Source: Streptomyces netropsis
GTDB lineage: Bacteria; Actinomycetota; Actinomycetes; Streptomycetales; Streptomycetaceae
Assembly: GCF_014203545.1 (NCBI RefSeq)
Contig: NZ_JACHJG010000007.1
Span: 175,391 to 239,390, forward strand
Direction of reading: 5' to 3'
Length of the DNA stretch: 64,000 nucleotides
Below the pieces are notes generated by a model. That model was not told the DNA's origin, searched no databases, and worked only from the letters and a program-made list of their open reading frames with translations. This document shows, one piece after another, positions 1 through 8,124 of the stretch; position 1 is the stretch's first letter; each line of letters opens with the position of its first letter. A program made the position numbers and the translations under genes.

Positions 1-107
1 TCAACGGCGTCCTGGGCGGTTTCCAGGGCGGCGGCGACGACGAGACGTCGTACAGCTCGTACTTCGGCGACGCCGTGGAGAAGCTCTACCGCCGGGCGAC
101 GGGTTAG
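1..107 (+). CDS. C-terminal end of an unidentified protein (partial)
   Basis: An open frame enters from the left edge and ends at a TAG at 105-107. The 34 visible residues begin NGVLGGFQGG, pass through an acidic DDETSYSSY stretch and end in EKLYRRATG. The reading frame is fixed only by the absence of stops and by normal G/C third-position bias. The piece is too short to assign a family. It could be the tail of a conserved hypothetical or membrane-associated protein. The dispersed repeat at about 133-178 follows directly. Confidence 0.45.
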   Translation, partial: NGVLGGFQGGGDDETSYSSYFGDAVEKLYRRATG

Positions 108-132
108 CCGCCGTACCGGCTGCTGCCCTGTG

Positions 133-178
133 GATCGAGGACACCGCCGCGCAGCGGAGGTGCACACGCAACGGCCCG
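133..178. repeat. Dispersed intergenic repeat, copy 1
   Basis: The core 'gaggacaccgccgcgcagcg' followed by gaggtgcacacgc recurs nearly unchanged at about 4131-4174 and 62218-62281. All three copies lie in short gaps just after a stop codon. This copy lacks the CCCGTCCGGCG left part seen in the other two. I recall this motif as a high-copy intergenic element of Streptomyces genomes. No protein is predicted from it. Confidence 0.75.
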
Positions 179-183
179 GTGGG

Positions 184-636
184 TCACCCGTACATCCGGC
201 GCATCGCGAAGTCGACCATCTGCTCGACGGCCTTCGCGTCGAAGACCATCCGGTGGTCACCCTCCATGTCCAGCACGAAGCCGTAGCCGGTGGGCAGCAG
301 ATCGATGACCTCGGCGCCTGTGATCACGAAGTACTTGGACTCCTTGCCCGCGTACCGCCGCAGCTCCTTGAGCGAGGTGAACATCGGGATCACCGGCTGC
401 TGGGTGTTGTGCAGGGCGAGGAAGCCCGGCGTGTCACCGCGCGGGCAGTAGACCTTCGAGGTCGAGAAGATGATCTGGAAGTCCTCGGCGGACATCGAGC
501 CCGTGGTGAAGGCCCGCACCGCGTCGGCAAGCGACGGCGGGGACGGCTCGGGGTAGAGCGGCTGCTCGCCGTAGCCGCCGGACTGCTGCGGCGGGGCGTA
601 GCCCTGTGTTCCCACGTTCTGGTCGTAGCCGTACAT
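184..636 (-). CDS. SseB-family protein (SseB N-terminal-like domain)
   Basis: The product is 150 aa. A Gly/Gln/Pro/Tyr-rich N-terminal tail (residues 1-35, MYGYDQNVGTQGY...) precedes a compact domain that resembles the SseB N-terminal domain (PF07179). Family-like stretches are KVYCPRGDTPGFLALHN, IPMFTSLKELRRYAG and EVIDLLPTGYGFVLD. In E. coli SseB is tied to serine sensitivity, but the molecular role of actinobacterial relatives is unknown. No signal peptide or membrane segment is seen, so it should be cytosolic. The gene is divergent from the acyl-CoA dehydrogenase at 766, with a TetR-like palindrome at 687-698 in the shared gap. The family assignment is from motif recall and the function is unassigned. 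Confidence 0.75.
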   Translation of the reverse strand: MYGYDQNVGTQGYAPPQQSGGYGEQPLYPEPSPPSLADAVRAFTTGSMSAEDFQIIFSTSKVYCPRGDTPGFLALHNTQQPVIPMFTSLKELRRYAGKESKYFVITGAEVIDLLPTGYGFVLDMEGDHRMVFDAKAVEQMVDFAMRRMYG

Positions 637-686
637 GGACCGAAGCGTACTCAGTCACAGTTGGGCGATCAGGGGTTGCGTCTTAT

Positions 687-698
687 TACCGACCGGTA
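687..698. promoter_or_regulatory. Candidate TetR-type operator upstream of the acyl-CoA dehydrogenase
   Basis: TACCGACCGGTA has arms TACCG/CGGTA around AC. It lies in the relatively AT-rich divergent gap between the SseB-like gene and the acyl-CoA dehydrogenase, 67 bp upstream of the latter's ATG. Short palindromes of this shape are typical of TetR regulators of fatty-acid genes. The regulator is not encoded next to it. Confidence 0.4.
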
Positions 699-765
699 GC
701 ATCATGGAAATTACTGCCCGGTACGTATTCGAGGATCCACCTCCCAGCCTTACGGAGCCGTTGTC

Positions 766-2607
766 ATGGGCCACTACAAGTCGAATCTCCGCGACATCGA
801 GTTCAACCTCTTCGAGGTTCTCGGCCGCGACAAGCTGTACGGCACCGGCCCGTTCGCGGAGATGGACGTCGAGACCGCCAAGAGCGTCCTGTCGGAGATC
901 GCGCGCCTCTCGGAGAACGAGCTGGCCGACTCCTTCGTGGACGCCGACCGCAACCCGCCGGTCTTCGACCCGGAGACCAACACCGCTCCGGTACCGGCCA
1001 GTTTCAAGAAGAGCTACCAGGCCTACATGGACGCCGAGTGGTGGCGCCTCGGCATCCCGGAGGGCATCGGCGGCACCACCGCGCCGCGCTCCCTGCTCTG
1101 GGGCTTCGCCGAGACCATCCTGGGCGCCAACCCGGCGATCTGGATGTACTCCTCCGGCCCCGCGTTCGCGGGCGTGCTCTACGAGGAGGGCACCGACGAG
1201 CAGAAGCGCATCGCCAAGCTCGCGGTGGACAAGGGCTGGGGCTCCACCATGGTGCTGACCGAGCCGGACGCCGGTTCGGACGTCGGCGCCGGCCGCACCA
1301 AGGCCGTCAAGCAGGAGGACGGCTCCTGGCACATCGAGGGCGTGAAGCGCTTCATCACCTCCGGTGAGCACGACATGGCGGAGAACATCTTCCACTACGT
1401 GCTGGCCCGCCCCGAGGGCCACGGCCCGGGCACCAAGGGCCTGTCGCTCTTCCTCGTGCCGAAGTTCGAGTTCGACTTCGAGACCGGCGAGCTGGGCGCG
1501 CGCAACGGCGTCTACGCCACCAACGTCGAGCACAAGATGGGCCTCAAGGCCTCGAACACCTGCGAGATGACCTTCGGCGACAAGCACCCCGCCAAGGGCT
1601 GGCTCGTCGGCGAGAAGCACGACGGCATCCGCCAGATGTTCATGATCATCGAGTTCGCCCGGATGATGGTCGGCACGAAGGCCATCGCCACCCTCTCCAC
1701 CGGCTACCTCAACGCGCTGGAGTACGCCAAGGAGCGCGTGCAGGGTCCGGACCTGGCCAACTTCATGGACAAGTCCGCCCCCAAGGTCACCATCACGCAC
1801 CACCCCGACGTCCGCCGCTCGCTGATGACGCAGAAGGCGTACGTCGAGGGCATGCGCGCCCTCGTCCTCTACACCGCCGCCGTCCAGGACGAGATCCTCG
1901 TCAAGGAGCACGCGGGCGACGAGGCCTCCCTGAAGGAGGCCAAGGCGCTGCACGGTCTCAACGACCTGCTGCTGCCCATCGTCAAGGGCTACGGCTCGGA
2001 GAAGTCCTACGAGCAGCTGGCGCAGTCGCTCCAGACGTTCGGCGGCTCCGGGTACCTCCAGGAGTACCCGATCGAGCAGTACATCCGTGACGCCAAGATC
2101 GACACGCTGTACGAGGGCACCACGGCCATCCAGGGCCAGGACTTCTTCTTCCGGAAGATCGTCCGCGACCAGGGCCAGGCGCTGACCACCCTCTCCGAGG
2201 AGATCAAGAAGTTCCTCGCCGAGGCCGCCGGCGGCGAGGACCTGGCCGTCGCCCGCGACCAGCTCGCCAAGGCCGCGGTCGACCTGGAGGGGATCGTCGG
2301 CGCGATGCTGACCGACCTCGCCGCGACCGAGAAGGACGTCAAGTCCATCTACAAGGTCGGCCTCAACTCCACCCGCCTGCTGCTGGCCTCCGGTGACGTC
2401 GTCATCGGCTACCTGCTGCTCAAGGGCGCCGCGGTGGCCGCCGAGAAGCTCGGCTCCGCCTCCTCGAAGGACAAGGCCTTCTACGAGGGCAAGGTCGCGG
2501 CGGCGAAGTTCTTCGCCCACAACATCCTGCCCGGCGTCTCCGTCGAGCGCTCGCTCGCCGAGTCCGTCGACAACTCCCTGATGGAGCTGGACGAGGCCGC
2601 GTTCTAA
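766..2607 (+). CDS. Acyl-CoA dehydrogenase, long FadE5-like form
   Basis: The product is 613 aa, an FAD-dependent acyl-CoA dehydrogenase for the first step of beta-oxidation. It is about 200 aa longer than the usual 380-400 aa enzymes, because it carries an extra C-terminal alpha-helical domain (about residues 470-613). This matches the FadE5-like long subfamily. Seen in order are an N-terminal helical domain, the FAD/substrate region with TEPDAGSDVGAGRTK (about 165-178), and the C-terminal ACAD helices with FGGSGYLQEYPIEQYIRDAK (about 425-444). YEGTTAIQGQDF follows (about 449), where the Glu after Tyr is the usual catalytic base. An ATG with a GGAG motif 9 bp upstream sets the start. It stands alone and a strong hairpin follows at 2640. 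Substrate chain length cannot be read from the sequence. Confidence 0.93.
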   Translation: MGHYKSNLRDIEFNLFEVLGRDKLYGTGPFAEMDVETAKSVLSEIARLSENELADSFVDADRNPPVFDPETNTAPVPASFKKSYQAYMDAEWWRLGIPEGIGGTTAPRSLLWGFAETILGANPAIWMYSSGPAFAGVLYEEGTDEQKRIAKLAVDKGWGSTMVLTEPDAGSDVGAGRTKAVKQEDGSWHIEGVKRFITSGEHDMAENIFHYVLARPEGHGPGTKGLSLFLVPKFEFDFETGELGARNGVYATNVEHKMGLKASNTCEMTFGDKHPAKGWLVGEKHDGIRQMFMIIEFARMMVGTKAIATLSTGYLNALEYAKERVQGPDLANFMDKSAPKVTITHHPDVRRSLMTQKAYVEGMRALVLYTAAVQDEILVKEHAGDEASLKEAKALHGLNDLLLPIVKGYGSEKSYEQLAQSLQTFGGSGYLQEYPIEQYIRDAKIDTLYEGTTAIQGQDFFFRKIVRDQGQALTTLSEEIKKFLAEAAGGEDLAVARDQLAKAAVDLEGIVGAMLTDLAATEKDVKSIYKVGLNSTRLLLASGDVVIGYLLLKGAAVAAEKLGSASSKDKAFYEGKVAAAKFFAHNILPGVSVERSLAESVDNSLMELDEAAF

Positions 2608-2639
2608 GGTCCGTCCCGGGGACCTGCCCCACGTGTGCG

Positions 2640-2672
2640 AGGCCCGCTTCCCCCCTGGGAGGCGGGCCTTTC
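2640..2672 (+). terminator. Hairpin terminator after the acyl-CoA dehydrogenase
   Basis: Arms AGGCCCGC (2640-2647) and GCGGGCCT (2662-2669) pair perfectly around a short loop and are followed by TTTCG. It lies 33 bp after the stop at 2607 and upstream of the M18 peptidase ATG at 2737. Confidence 0.7.
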
Positions 2673-2736
2673 GCATCCTCGCGCATCAACCGCGCAACAC
2701 CCCCCGATCACTTGCCCTGATCCTTATCCTGAGGCC

Positions 2737-4062
2737 ATGAGCTCTGCGCACCGCTTCGACCGCGGCCACACCGACGACCTGATGACCTTCCTCGCGGCGA
2801 GCCCCTCGCCGTACCACGCGGTGGCCAACACCGCCGAGCGGCTGGAGAAGGCGGGCTTCCGTCAGGTCGCGGAGACCGACGCGTGGGACGCGAGTGGGGG
2901 CACCTCCCAGGCCGTCAAGGCCATGGGGGACGGCGGCAAGTACGTGACGCGCGGCGGGGCGATCATCGCCTGGTACGTGCCGGAGGGGGCGACCACGGCC
3001 ACCCCGTTCCGGATCATCGGCGCGCACACCGACTCGCCGAACCTGCGCGTCAAGCCGCTCCCGGACACCGGCTCGCACGGCTGGCGGCAGATCGCCGTGG
3101 AGCTCTACGGCGGAACGCTGCTCAACACCTGGCTCGACCGCGACCTCGGGCTCTCCGGCCGGATCACCCTGCGGGACGGCAGCCATCACCTCGTCAACGT
3201 GGACCGGCCGCTGCTGCGCGTGCCGCAACTCGCCGTGCACCTCGACCGGTCGGTGAACTCCGACGGCCTCAAGCTCGACAAGCAGCGCCACATGACGCCG
3301 ATCTGGGGCCTCGGCGACCCGCACGAGGGCGACCTCATCCGCTTCGTCGCCGAGGAGGCGGGCGTCGCGGCCGAGGACGTCACCGGCTGGGACCTGATGG
3401 TCCACAGCGTGGAGGCCCCCGCCTACCTCGGGCGCGACCAGGAGCTGCTCGCCGGTCCCCGCATGGACAATCTGCTGTCCGTGCACGCCGGCATCGCCGC
3501 GCTCACCGCGGCGTGCTCCTCCGCGAGCCTGCCCTACATCCCCGTGCTCGCCGCGTTCGACCACGAGGAGAACGGCAGCCAGTCCGACACCGGCGCCGAA
3601 GGCCCCCTGCTCGGCAACGTCCTGGAGCGGTCCGTCTTCGCCCGCGGCGGTTCGTTCGAGGACAAGGCGCGCGCCTTCGCCGGCACGGTCTGTCTGTCCT
3701 CCGACACCGGCCACGCCGTGCACCCCAACTACTCCGAGCGCCACGACCCGGGCCACCACCCGATGCCCAACGGCGGCCCGATCCTGAAGGTCAACGTCAA
3801 CCAGCGGTACGCGACCGACGGCAGCGGCCGGGCCGTCTTCGCCGCCGCGGCCGAGCGGGCGGGCGTGCCCTGGCAGCACTTCGTCTCCAACAACGCCATG
3901 CCCTGCGGCACCACCATCGGGCCCATCACGGCCGCCCGGCACGGCATCACCACGGTCGACATCGGCGTCGCGATCCTCTCCATGCACTCGGCGCGCGAGC
4001 TGTGCGGCGCGGACGACCCGCATCTGCTGGCGAGCGCGCTGACCGCCTTCCTGGAGGGCTGA
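2737..4062 (+). CDS. M18-family aminopeptidase (probable apeB type)
   Basis: The product is 441 aa, a cytosolic zinc aminopeptidase of peptidase family M18 that removes N-terminal (often acidic or hydrophobic) residues. The metal and catalytic signatures are in the expected order: GAHTDSPNLRVKP (His97, Asp99), MDNLLSVHAG, DHEENGSQSDTGAEG (about 275-288), SSDTGHAVHPN and the C-terminal MHSARELCG (His417). Length matches the 420-450 aa family norm. An upstream in-frame ATG at 2635 would start inside the preceding terminator hairpin, so the ATG at 2737 (MSSAHRFDRG) is preferred. No signal peptide is present. It is monocistronic, with an extended palindrome after the stop. Confidence 0.92.
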   Translation: MSSAHRFDRGHTDDLMTFLAASPSPYHAVANTAERLEKAGFRQVAETDAWDASGGTSQAVKAMGDGGKYVTRGGAIIAWYVPEGATTATPFRIIGAHTDSPNLRVKPLPDTGSHGWRQIAVELYGGTLLNTWLDRDLGLSGRITLRDGSHHLVNVDRPLLRVPQLAVHLDRSVNSDGLKLDKQRHMTPIWGLGDPHEGDLIRFVAEEAGVAAEDVTGWDLMVHSVEAPAYLGRDQELLAGPRMDNLLSVHAGIAALTAACSSASLPYIPVLAAFDHEENGSQSDTGAEGPLLGNVLERSVFARGGSFEDKARAFAGTVCLSSDTGHAVHPNYSERHDPGHHPMPNGGPILKVNVNQRYATDGSGRAVFAAAAERAGVPWQHFVSNNAMPCGTTIGPITAARHGITTVDIGVAILSMHSARELCGADDPHLLASALTAFLEG

Positions 4063-4090
4063 GGCGGTCTGTGCCGCCTGCGGCGGCGGG

Positions 4091-4130
4091 CGGGCTTGAT
4101 GTTGGCTGAGCTCAACCGACATCAAGCCCG
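4091..4130. terminator. Long inverted repeat (terminator-like)
   Basis: CGGGCTTGAT (4091-4100) pairs with ATCAAGCCCG (4121-4130). The intervening bases continue the helix with one wobble and one mismatch, giving a nearly loop-free 40-nt palindrome 29 bp after the M18 stop. It is abutted by the dispersed repeat CCGTCCGGCGTTTGAGGACA, so hairpin and repeat may form one unit. Confidence 0.65.
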
Positions 4131-4174
4131 TCCGGCGTTTGAGGACACCGCCGCGCAGCGGTGGTTCGCACGCA
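4131..4174. repeat. Dispersed intergenic repeat, copy 2
   Basis: TCCGGCGTTTGAGGACACC followed by GCCGCGCAGCGGTGGTTCGCACGC matches the copies near 133 and 62218. It follows the palindrome at 4091-4130, which supplies the preceding CCCG. A long in-frame start for the downstream lipoprotein (4139) would fall inside this repeat, which argues against that start. Confidence 0.75.
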
Positions 4175-4231
4175 CGGGTGGGAAGATCGGGCCGTACCGG
4201 CCCGTCAACCGTCCCATCGGGGGAAAACACC

Positions 4232-4900
4232 ATGTCCGCCAGAGCCACCGCCCGCCGCTCCCGCACGCTCCTCATGGCCGCCGCGCTCAGCGCCACGGCC
4301 GCCCTCACCCTCACCGCCTGTGGCGGCGGAGACGACTCCGCGTCGGACAAGGCCGGCTCGTCCGGCCCGGCCGACACGGCGTCGCCCGCCAAGGACGAGG
4401 AAGCGGCGGCCGCGGCCAAGGACGGCCGGAGCGGCTCCGCCGCCGGCAGCAGCGACAAGGGCAAGAGCGCCGCGCCCGGCGTCTGCGCCTCCGGCACCGT
4501 CAAGGTCGAGGTCAAGGCCGTCAGCAGGCCCGTCAACCACCTCCTGGTGGTGGCCACCAACACCTCGAAGGCGGCCTGCACCGCGCACGGCTACCCGTTC
4601 CTGCGCTTCGACCAGGACCAGGCCACGACGCCCGTGATCGACAAGAGCCGCCCCCAGGCGCCCGTCACCCTCGCCCCGGGCAAGTCCGCCTACGCGGGCA
4701 TCGTCACCTCCGCCGCCGACGGCTCGGGCGGCACCGGCCGCAAGGCCAAGAAGCTCGCCGTCTCCTTCCAGGGCCCCGGCGACGGAAGCACCGTGGGCGA
4801 CAAGATGGACGCCCCCCTGCCGGGCGGCTCCGTGCACGTCGACGACCAGGCCCAGGGGACGTACTGGCAGAGCAGCCAGGCCGACGCTCTCAAGTGGTAG
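4232..4900 (+). CDS. DUF4232-domain lipoprotein
   Basis: The product is 222 aa. The N-terminus MSARATARRSRTLLMAAALS has a basic region and hydrophobic core ending in the lipobox L-T-A-C (Cys about 32). It should therefore be an exported, lipid-anchored protein. A low-complexity linker rich in Ala, Ser, Asp and Lys (about 35-85) follows. A DUF4232 domain (about 87-222) starts with CASGTVKVEVKAVSRPVNH and contains a second Cys in TSKAACTAHGYPFLRF. DUF4232 proteins are abundant in Streptomyces and their role is unknown. The ATG at 4232 is chosen because it places the signal peptide at the N-terminus, with GGGGGAAA upstream. The longer in-frame extension would bury it. Confidence 0.85.
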   Translation: MSARATARRSRTLLMAAALSATAALTLTACGGGDDSASDKAGSSGPADTASPAKDEEAAAAAKDGRSGSAAGSSDKGKSAAPGVCASGTVKVEVKAVSRPVNHLLVVATNTSKAACTAHGYPFLRFDQDQATTPVIDKSRPQAPVTLAPGKSAYAGIVTSAADGSGGTGRKAKKLAVSFQGPGDGSTVGDKMDAPLPGGSVHVDDQAQGTYWQSSQADALKW

Positions 4901-4909
4901 CGGCCTGAC

Positions 4910-4970
4910 GTCGATTGGCCGGGCCGGTCCGGGGTACCCGCACCCCAGCGAACCGGAACGGCCAATCGAC
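4910..4970. repeat. Inverted repeat in front of the small membrane-protein gene
   Basis: GTCGATTGGCC (4910-4920) pairs exactly with GGCCAATCGAC (4960-4970). Inside, CCGGTCCGGGG and CCCCAGCGAACCGG can form a nested stem. The right arm ends 3 bp before the GGAGG ribosome site (4974-4978) of the downstream gene. It may terminate the lipoprotein transcript, control access to the ribosome site, or both. Confidence 0.6.
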
Positions 4971-4986
4971 ATCGGAGGCGATTGCC

Positions 4987-5211
4987 ATGGGTATGGGCGG
5001 CTGCATCGGTCTGATCGCGGTGGGGGCCATCCTCACCTTCGCCGTGGACTGGCACATGGACGGCGTGAACGTCACCCTGCTCGGCCTGATCCTGATGGCC
5101 GTCGGCATCCTCGGCGTCTGCGCCTACATCAGCATCTTCCAGCGACGACGGGTGCAGCCGCCGCCCCCGGCCGCGCCCGTCGTCGAGGAGGAGCACCGCT
5201 ACACGCGCTGA
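4987..5211 (+). CDS. Small two-helix membrane protein (DUF6458-like)
   Basis: The product is 74 aa. Two hydrophobic segments are visible: GGCIGLIAVGAILTFAV (about 4-20) and VTLLGLILMAVGILGVCAYI (about 28-47). A basic RRR stop and a Pro-rich tail PPPPAAP with acidic VVEEEH follow. This matches the short actinobacterial DUF6458 family, whose function is unknown. The ATG at 4987 has GGAGG 8 bp upstream. A second ATG two codons later is a less likely start. It is probably transcribed separately from the lipoprotein because of the inverted repeat between them. Confidence 0.75.
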   Translation: MGMGGCIGLIAVGAILTFAVDWHMDGVNVTLLGLILMAVGILGVCAYISIFQRRRVQPPPPAAPVVEEEHRYTR

Positions 5212-5240
5212 CCCCGGCTCTCAAGCCGCTCCCGGGCCGC

Positions 5241-7040
5241 TCACGCATCCAGGCCCGCCAGCACCAGCGGCAGCCGGTCGGCGCCGCCGGGCACGACGCG
5301 CACCGGCACCCCCCAGTCCTGCTGGTGCATGTGGCAGGCGGGGTACTCGTTCTCCGGGTCGTCGTCGCAGGACGCGGCCATCGCGGAGACGTGCAGGACG
5401 CCCTCGGTCACCCCGTCCGCCAGCACCAGGTCACGGCCCAGGTCCGTACCGGTGCCCGAGCCCTCCGCCAGGAGCTCCGGCGGGGTCGAGCTGACGAGGA
5501 GGCGGGTCGACGGCCCGTAGCGGGTGTCGAGCTTCTGGCCCGTCGGGGCCTGGAAGACGACGTCGAGCCGCAGCCGCCCGGGCGCGACGTCGGTCGCCGC
5601 CCGCTGGGTGCGGTGCGCGACGGACTCGACCCGTACGGCCTCCTCCGGCAGCCGCAGCCGCGTCAGCCGGTGCCGGGCGGACTCCACGACCACGATGTCG
5701 TCGCCGACGAGGACCGCGTCCGACGGCTCCCGCAGGTCCGTCGCGAGCGTGGTGACCTCGTCGGTCGCCGGGTCGTAGCGGCGCAGGGCGTGGTTGTACG
5801 TGTCGGAGACGGCCACCGAGCCGTCGGGCAGGGCGGTCACCCCGAGCGGGTGCTGGAAGAGGGCCTGTCCGGCCTCCCCGTCGCGGTGCCCGAAGTCGAA
5901 GAGCCCCGTGCCGACGGCCGTGCGGACCGCGAAGCCCTCGCCGTCCCGCTCGACGTACCGCAGGGCGCTGGTCTCCGAGTCCGCGACCCACAGCCGGTCC
6001 TCGGTCGCGGCCAGCCCCGACGGCTGTGCGAACCACGCCTCGGGCGCGGGCCCGTCGACCAGTCCCTCGTTCGTCGTACCGGCGGCGACCTCGACGGTGC
6101 CGGTCGCCGGGTCGTACGTCCACAGCTGGTGCACACCCGCCATGGCGATCCACAGCCGGTCGGCGAACCAGGCCACGTCCCAGGGGGAGGACAGGTCCAC
6201 GTCGAGGGCGGGGCCCGAGGTGGGGCGGCCCTGCATCCACTGGCGACCGGTCCCCGCGAGGGTGGTGACGGCGCCGGTGGCGGGGTCGTACGCGCGCAGG
6301 GCGTGGTTGACCGTGTCGGCGACGGCGACCGTGCCGTCGGGGAGCAGCGCCAGGCCCTGCGGCTCGCTGAAGCCGTCGGGGCCGAAGCCTCGCTCGCCGG
6401 AGCCGACCCGCCGCACGACGCTCTCGCCGTCCGCGGCCAGCTCGACGAGCTGGTGCCGGGTGGAGTCCGAGACGAGGAAGGTGCCGCCGGGCAGCAGCAC
6501 CGCCTTGCCGGGGAAACGCAGATCGGTCGCGACCGGCTCGGGGGCGACGTACGGGCCGTCGCCGCGCCGCAGGGTGCCCTTGGCCGCGTGCTCGGCCTCC
6601 AGCTCGCCGACGAGCTGCTCCAGGGCGTGGGCGTGGCCCTCGCCCGCGTGCTGGGCCACGACGTAGCCCTCGGGGTCGATGACGACGAGCGTGGGCCAGG
6701 CCCGCACGGCGTACTGCTTCCAGGTCGCGAGCTCGGGGTCGTCCAGGACGGGGTGGTGCACCTCGTACCGCTCGACGGCGTCGACGACGGCCTGGTGCTC
6801 GGCCTCGTGGACGAACTTCGGCGAGTGCACACCGATGATCACAACGGTGTCGCGGTGCTTCTCCTCCAGCTCCCGCAGCTCGTCGAGGACGTGCAGACAG
6901 TTCACACAGCAGAACGTCCAGAAGTCGAGGATGACGATGCGTCCTCGCAGGTCAGCCAGGGTGAGGGCGGTGCCGCCGGTGTTCAGCCAGCCGCCCTTTC
7001 CGATGAGTTCGGGGGCGCGGACGCGTGCGTGTGGGGCCAT
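5241..7040 (-). CDS. Thioredoxin-like / NHL-repeat fusion protein
   Basis: The product is 599 aa. The N-terminal thioredoxin-like (AhpC/TlpA type) domain covers about residues 5-170. Its redox motif Cys-Val-Asn-Cys lies at about 45-48 in DFWTFCCVNC, and the later GVHSPKF and RAWPTLVVIDPEGY motifs are present. About 200-500 is a beta-propeller of NHL repeats, with recurrent 'GLALLPDGTVAVADTVNHALR' type blades. The C-terminal 100 aa (about 500-599) resembles an immunoglobulin-like or DsbD-gamma-like beta domain. No signal peptide is seen, so it is predicted cytosolic. A start at 7055 (MFDGFM) is also possible. It is similar in architecture to human NHLRC2. The partner substrate is unknown. Confidence 0.88.
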   Translation of the reverse strand: MAPHARVRAPELIGKGGWLNTGGTALTLADLRGRIVILDFWTFCCVNCLHVLDELRELEEKHRDTVVIIGVHSPKFVHEAEHQAVVDAVERYEVHHPVLDDPELATWKQYAVRAWPTLVVIDPEGYVVAQHAGEGHAHALEQLVGELEAEHAAKGTLRRGDGPYVAPEPVATDLRFPGKAVLLPGGTFLVSDSTRHQLVELAADGESVVRRVGSGERGFGPDGFSEPQGLALLPDGTVAVADTVNHALRAYDPATGAVTTLAGTGRQWMQGRPTSGPALDVDLSSPWDVAWFADRLWIAMAGVHQLWTYDPATGTVEVAAGTTNEGLVDGPAPEAWFAQPSGLAATEDRLWVADSETSALRYVERDGEGFAVRTAVGTGLFDFGHRDGEAGQALFQHPLGVTALPDGSVAVSDTYNHALRRYDPATDEVTTLATDLREPSDAVLVGDDIVVVESARHRLTRLRLPEEAVRVESVAHRTQRAATDVAPGRLRLDVVFQAPTGQKLDTRYGPSTRLLVSSTPPELLAEGSGTGTDLGRDLVLADGVTEGVLHVSAMAASCDDDPENEYPACHMHQQDWGVPVRVVPGGADRLPLVLAGLDA

Positions 7041-7138
7041 GAACCCATCAAACATCACCGGGGCGCGTGCGCATTCCCCGGACCGCGGGCCGACACACGG
7101 CCGCAACAGCCGGACGGCCGGATGGTGAGCCGGGCGGG

Positions 7139-7921
7139 CTACTTCCGGCCCAGGACCCGGTCCTTCAGGGCCGGGAAGTCCTCGCGGGTCTTCGCGACGC
7201 GGGCGAGGTCCAGATCCACGGTGAGGACCTCCTCGCCCGTCCCCGCCTCGGCCAGGACCTCGCCCCAGGGGTCGACCACGATGCTGTGCCCGGCCTGCTC
7301 GACGCCCGCGTGGGTGCCCGCGGTGTCGCACGCGAGGACGTACGACTGGTTCTCCACGGCCCGCGCCTTCGCGAACAGCGTCCAGTGCTCGCGGCGCCGC
7401 GCCGGCCAGCCCGCGGGGACGACCAGCGTCTGCGCGCCCGCGTCGACGAGCGCGCGGAACAGCTCGGGGAAGCGCAGGTCGTAGCAGGTCGCGAGGCCCA
7501 GCGTGGTCTGCGGCAAGGGCACGGTGACGACCTCGGAGCCCGGGGCCATCATGACGGCCTCGCCCTTGTCGAAGCCGAAGCGGTGGATCTTGCGGTACGT
7601 GCGGACCAGATCGCCCTTGGGCGAGAAGACGAGGGAGGTGTTGTAGAGCGGACCATCAGGGTCACGCTCCACGATCGAGCCCGCGTGCAGCCAGACGCCG
7701 GTGTCCCAGGCGGCGGCCGCCATCGCCTCGGCCGTGGGGCCGTCCAGCGGTTCGGCCTCCTCGGCGAAGGACTCGTACGCGAAGGCGCCCACCGTCCACA
7801 GCTCGGGCAGCACCACGAGGTCGCTGCCCCGCTGCTCGCGCACGAGGGAAGCCACCCGCGTCCGGCGCTCGGCGACCGGCTCGTCCGGGTCCACACCGAT
7901 CTGGATCAAAGAGGCGCGCAC
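7139..7921 (-). CDS. Nitrilase-superfamily carbon-nitrogen hydrolase
   Basis: The product is 260 aa, of the CN-hydrolase fold. The Glu-Lys-Cys triad is visible: Glu40 in VVLPELW, Lys111 in TYRKIHRFGF and Cys146 in LATCYDLRFPEL. The length and motif spacing fit the Nit1/Nit2 (omega-amidase or deaminated-glutathione amidase-like) branch, but substrate specificity cannot be assigned. It lies 98 bp upstream of the thioredoxin-NHL gene on the same strand, so the two may be co-expressed. It is divergent from the gene at 8125 across a 203-bp gap. The start codon at 7921 is the first of a compact N-terminus MRASLIQIGV. Confidence 0.88.
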   Translation of the reverse strand: MRASLIQIGVDPDEPVAERRTRVASLVREQRGSDLVVLPELWTVGAFAYESFAEEAEPLDGPTAEAMAAAAWDTGVWLHAGSIVERDPDGPLYNTSLVFSPKGDLVRTYRKIHRFGFDKGEAVMMAPGSEVVTVPLPQTTLGLATCYDLRFPELFRALVDAGAQTLVVPAGWPARRREHWTLFAKARAVENQSYVLACDTAGTHAGVEQAGHSIVVDPWGEVLAEAGTGEEVLTVDLDLARVAKTREDFPALKDRVLGRK

Positions 7922-8124
7922 AGTACCACCACTCTCAGCATTCGAACCGTCGGCGCGGCACGCGTTCGTCGTCGAAAGCCCTGCCGGGGCGCCCGTGCGC
8001 AGCGTAACTTAACTGCATAGAACCCATACAGCACTTAACCGAACTCCAGTAGCAACACCGCAGTAGCAGCGCAGCCCATCCGAGCAGTCAGTCCGCGTAC
8101 GTACCGCACCGCCCGAGGGGTCCC

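Noticed and set aside
655..2676. 673-aa minus-strand frame opposite the acyl-CoA dehydrogenase
   Set aside because: Antisense shadow of a well-supported gene, covering its terminator as well.
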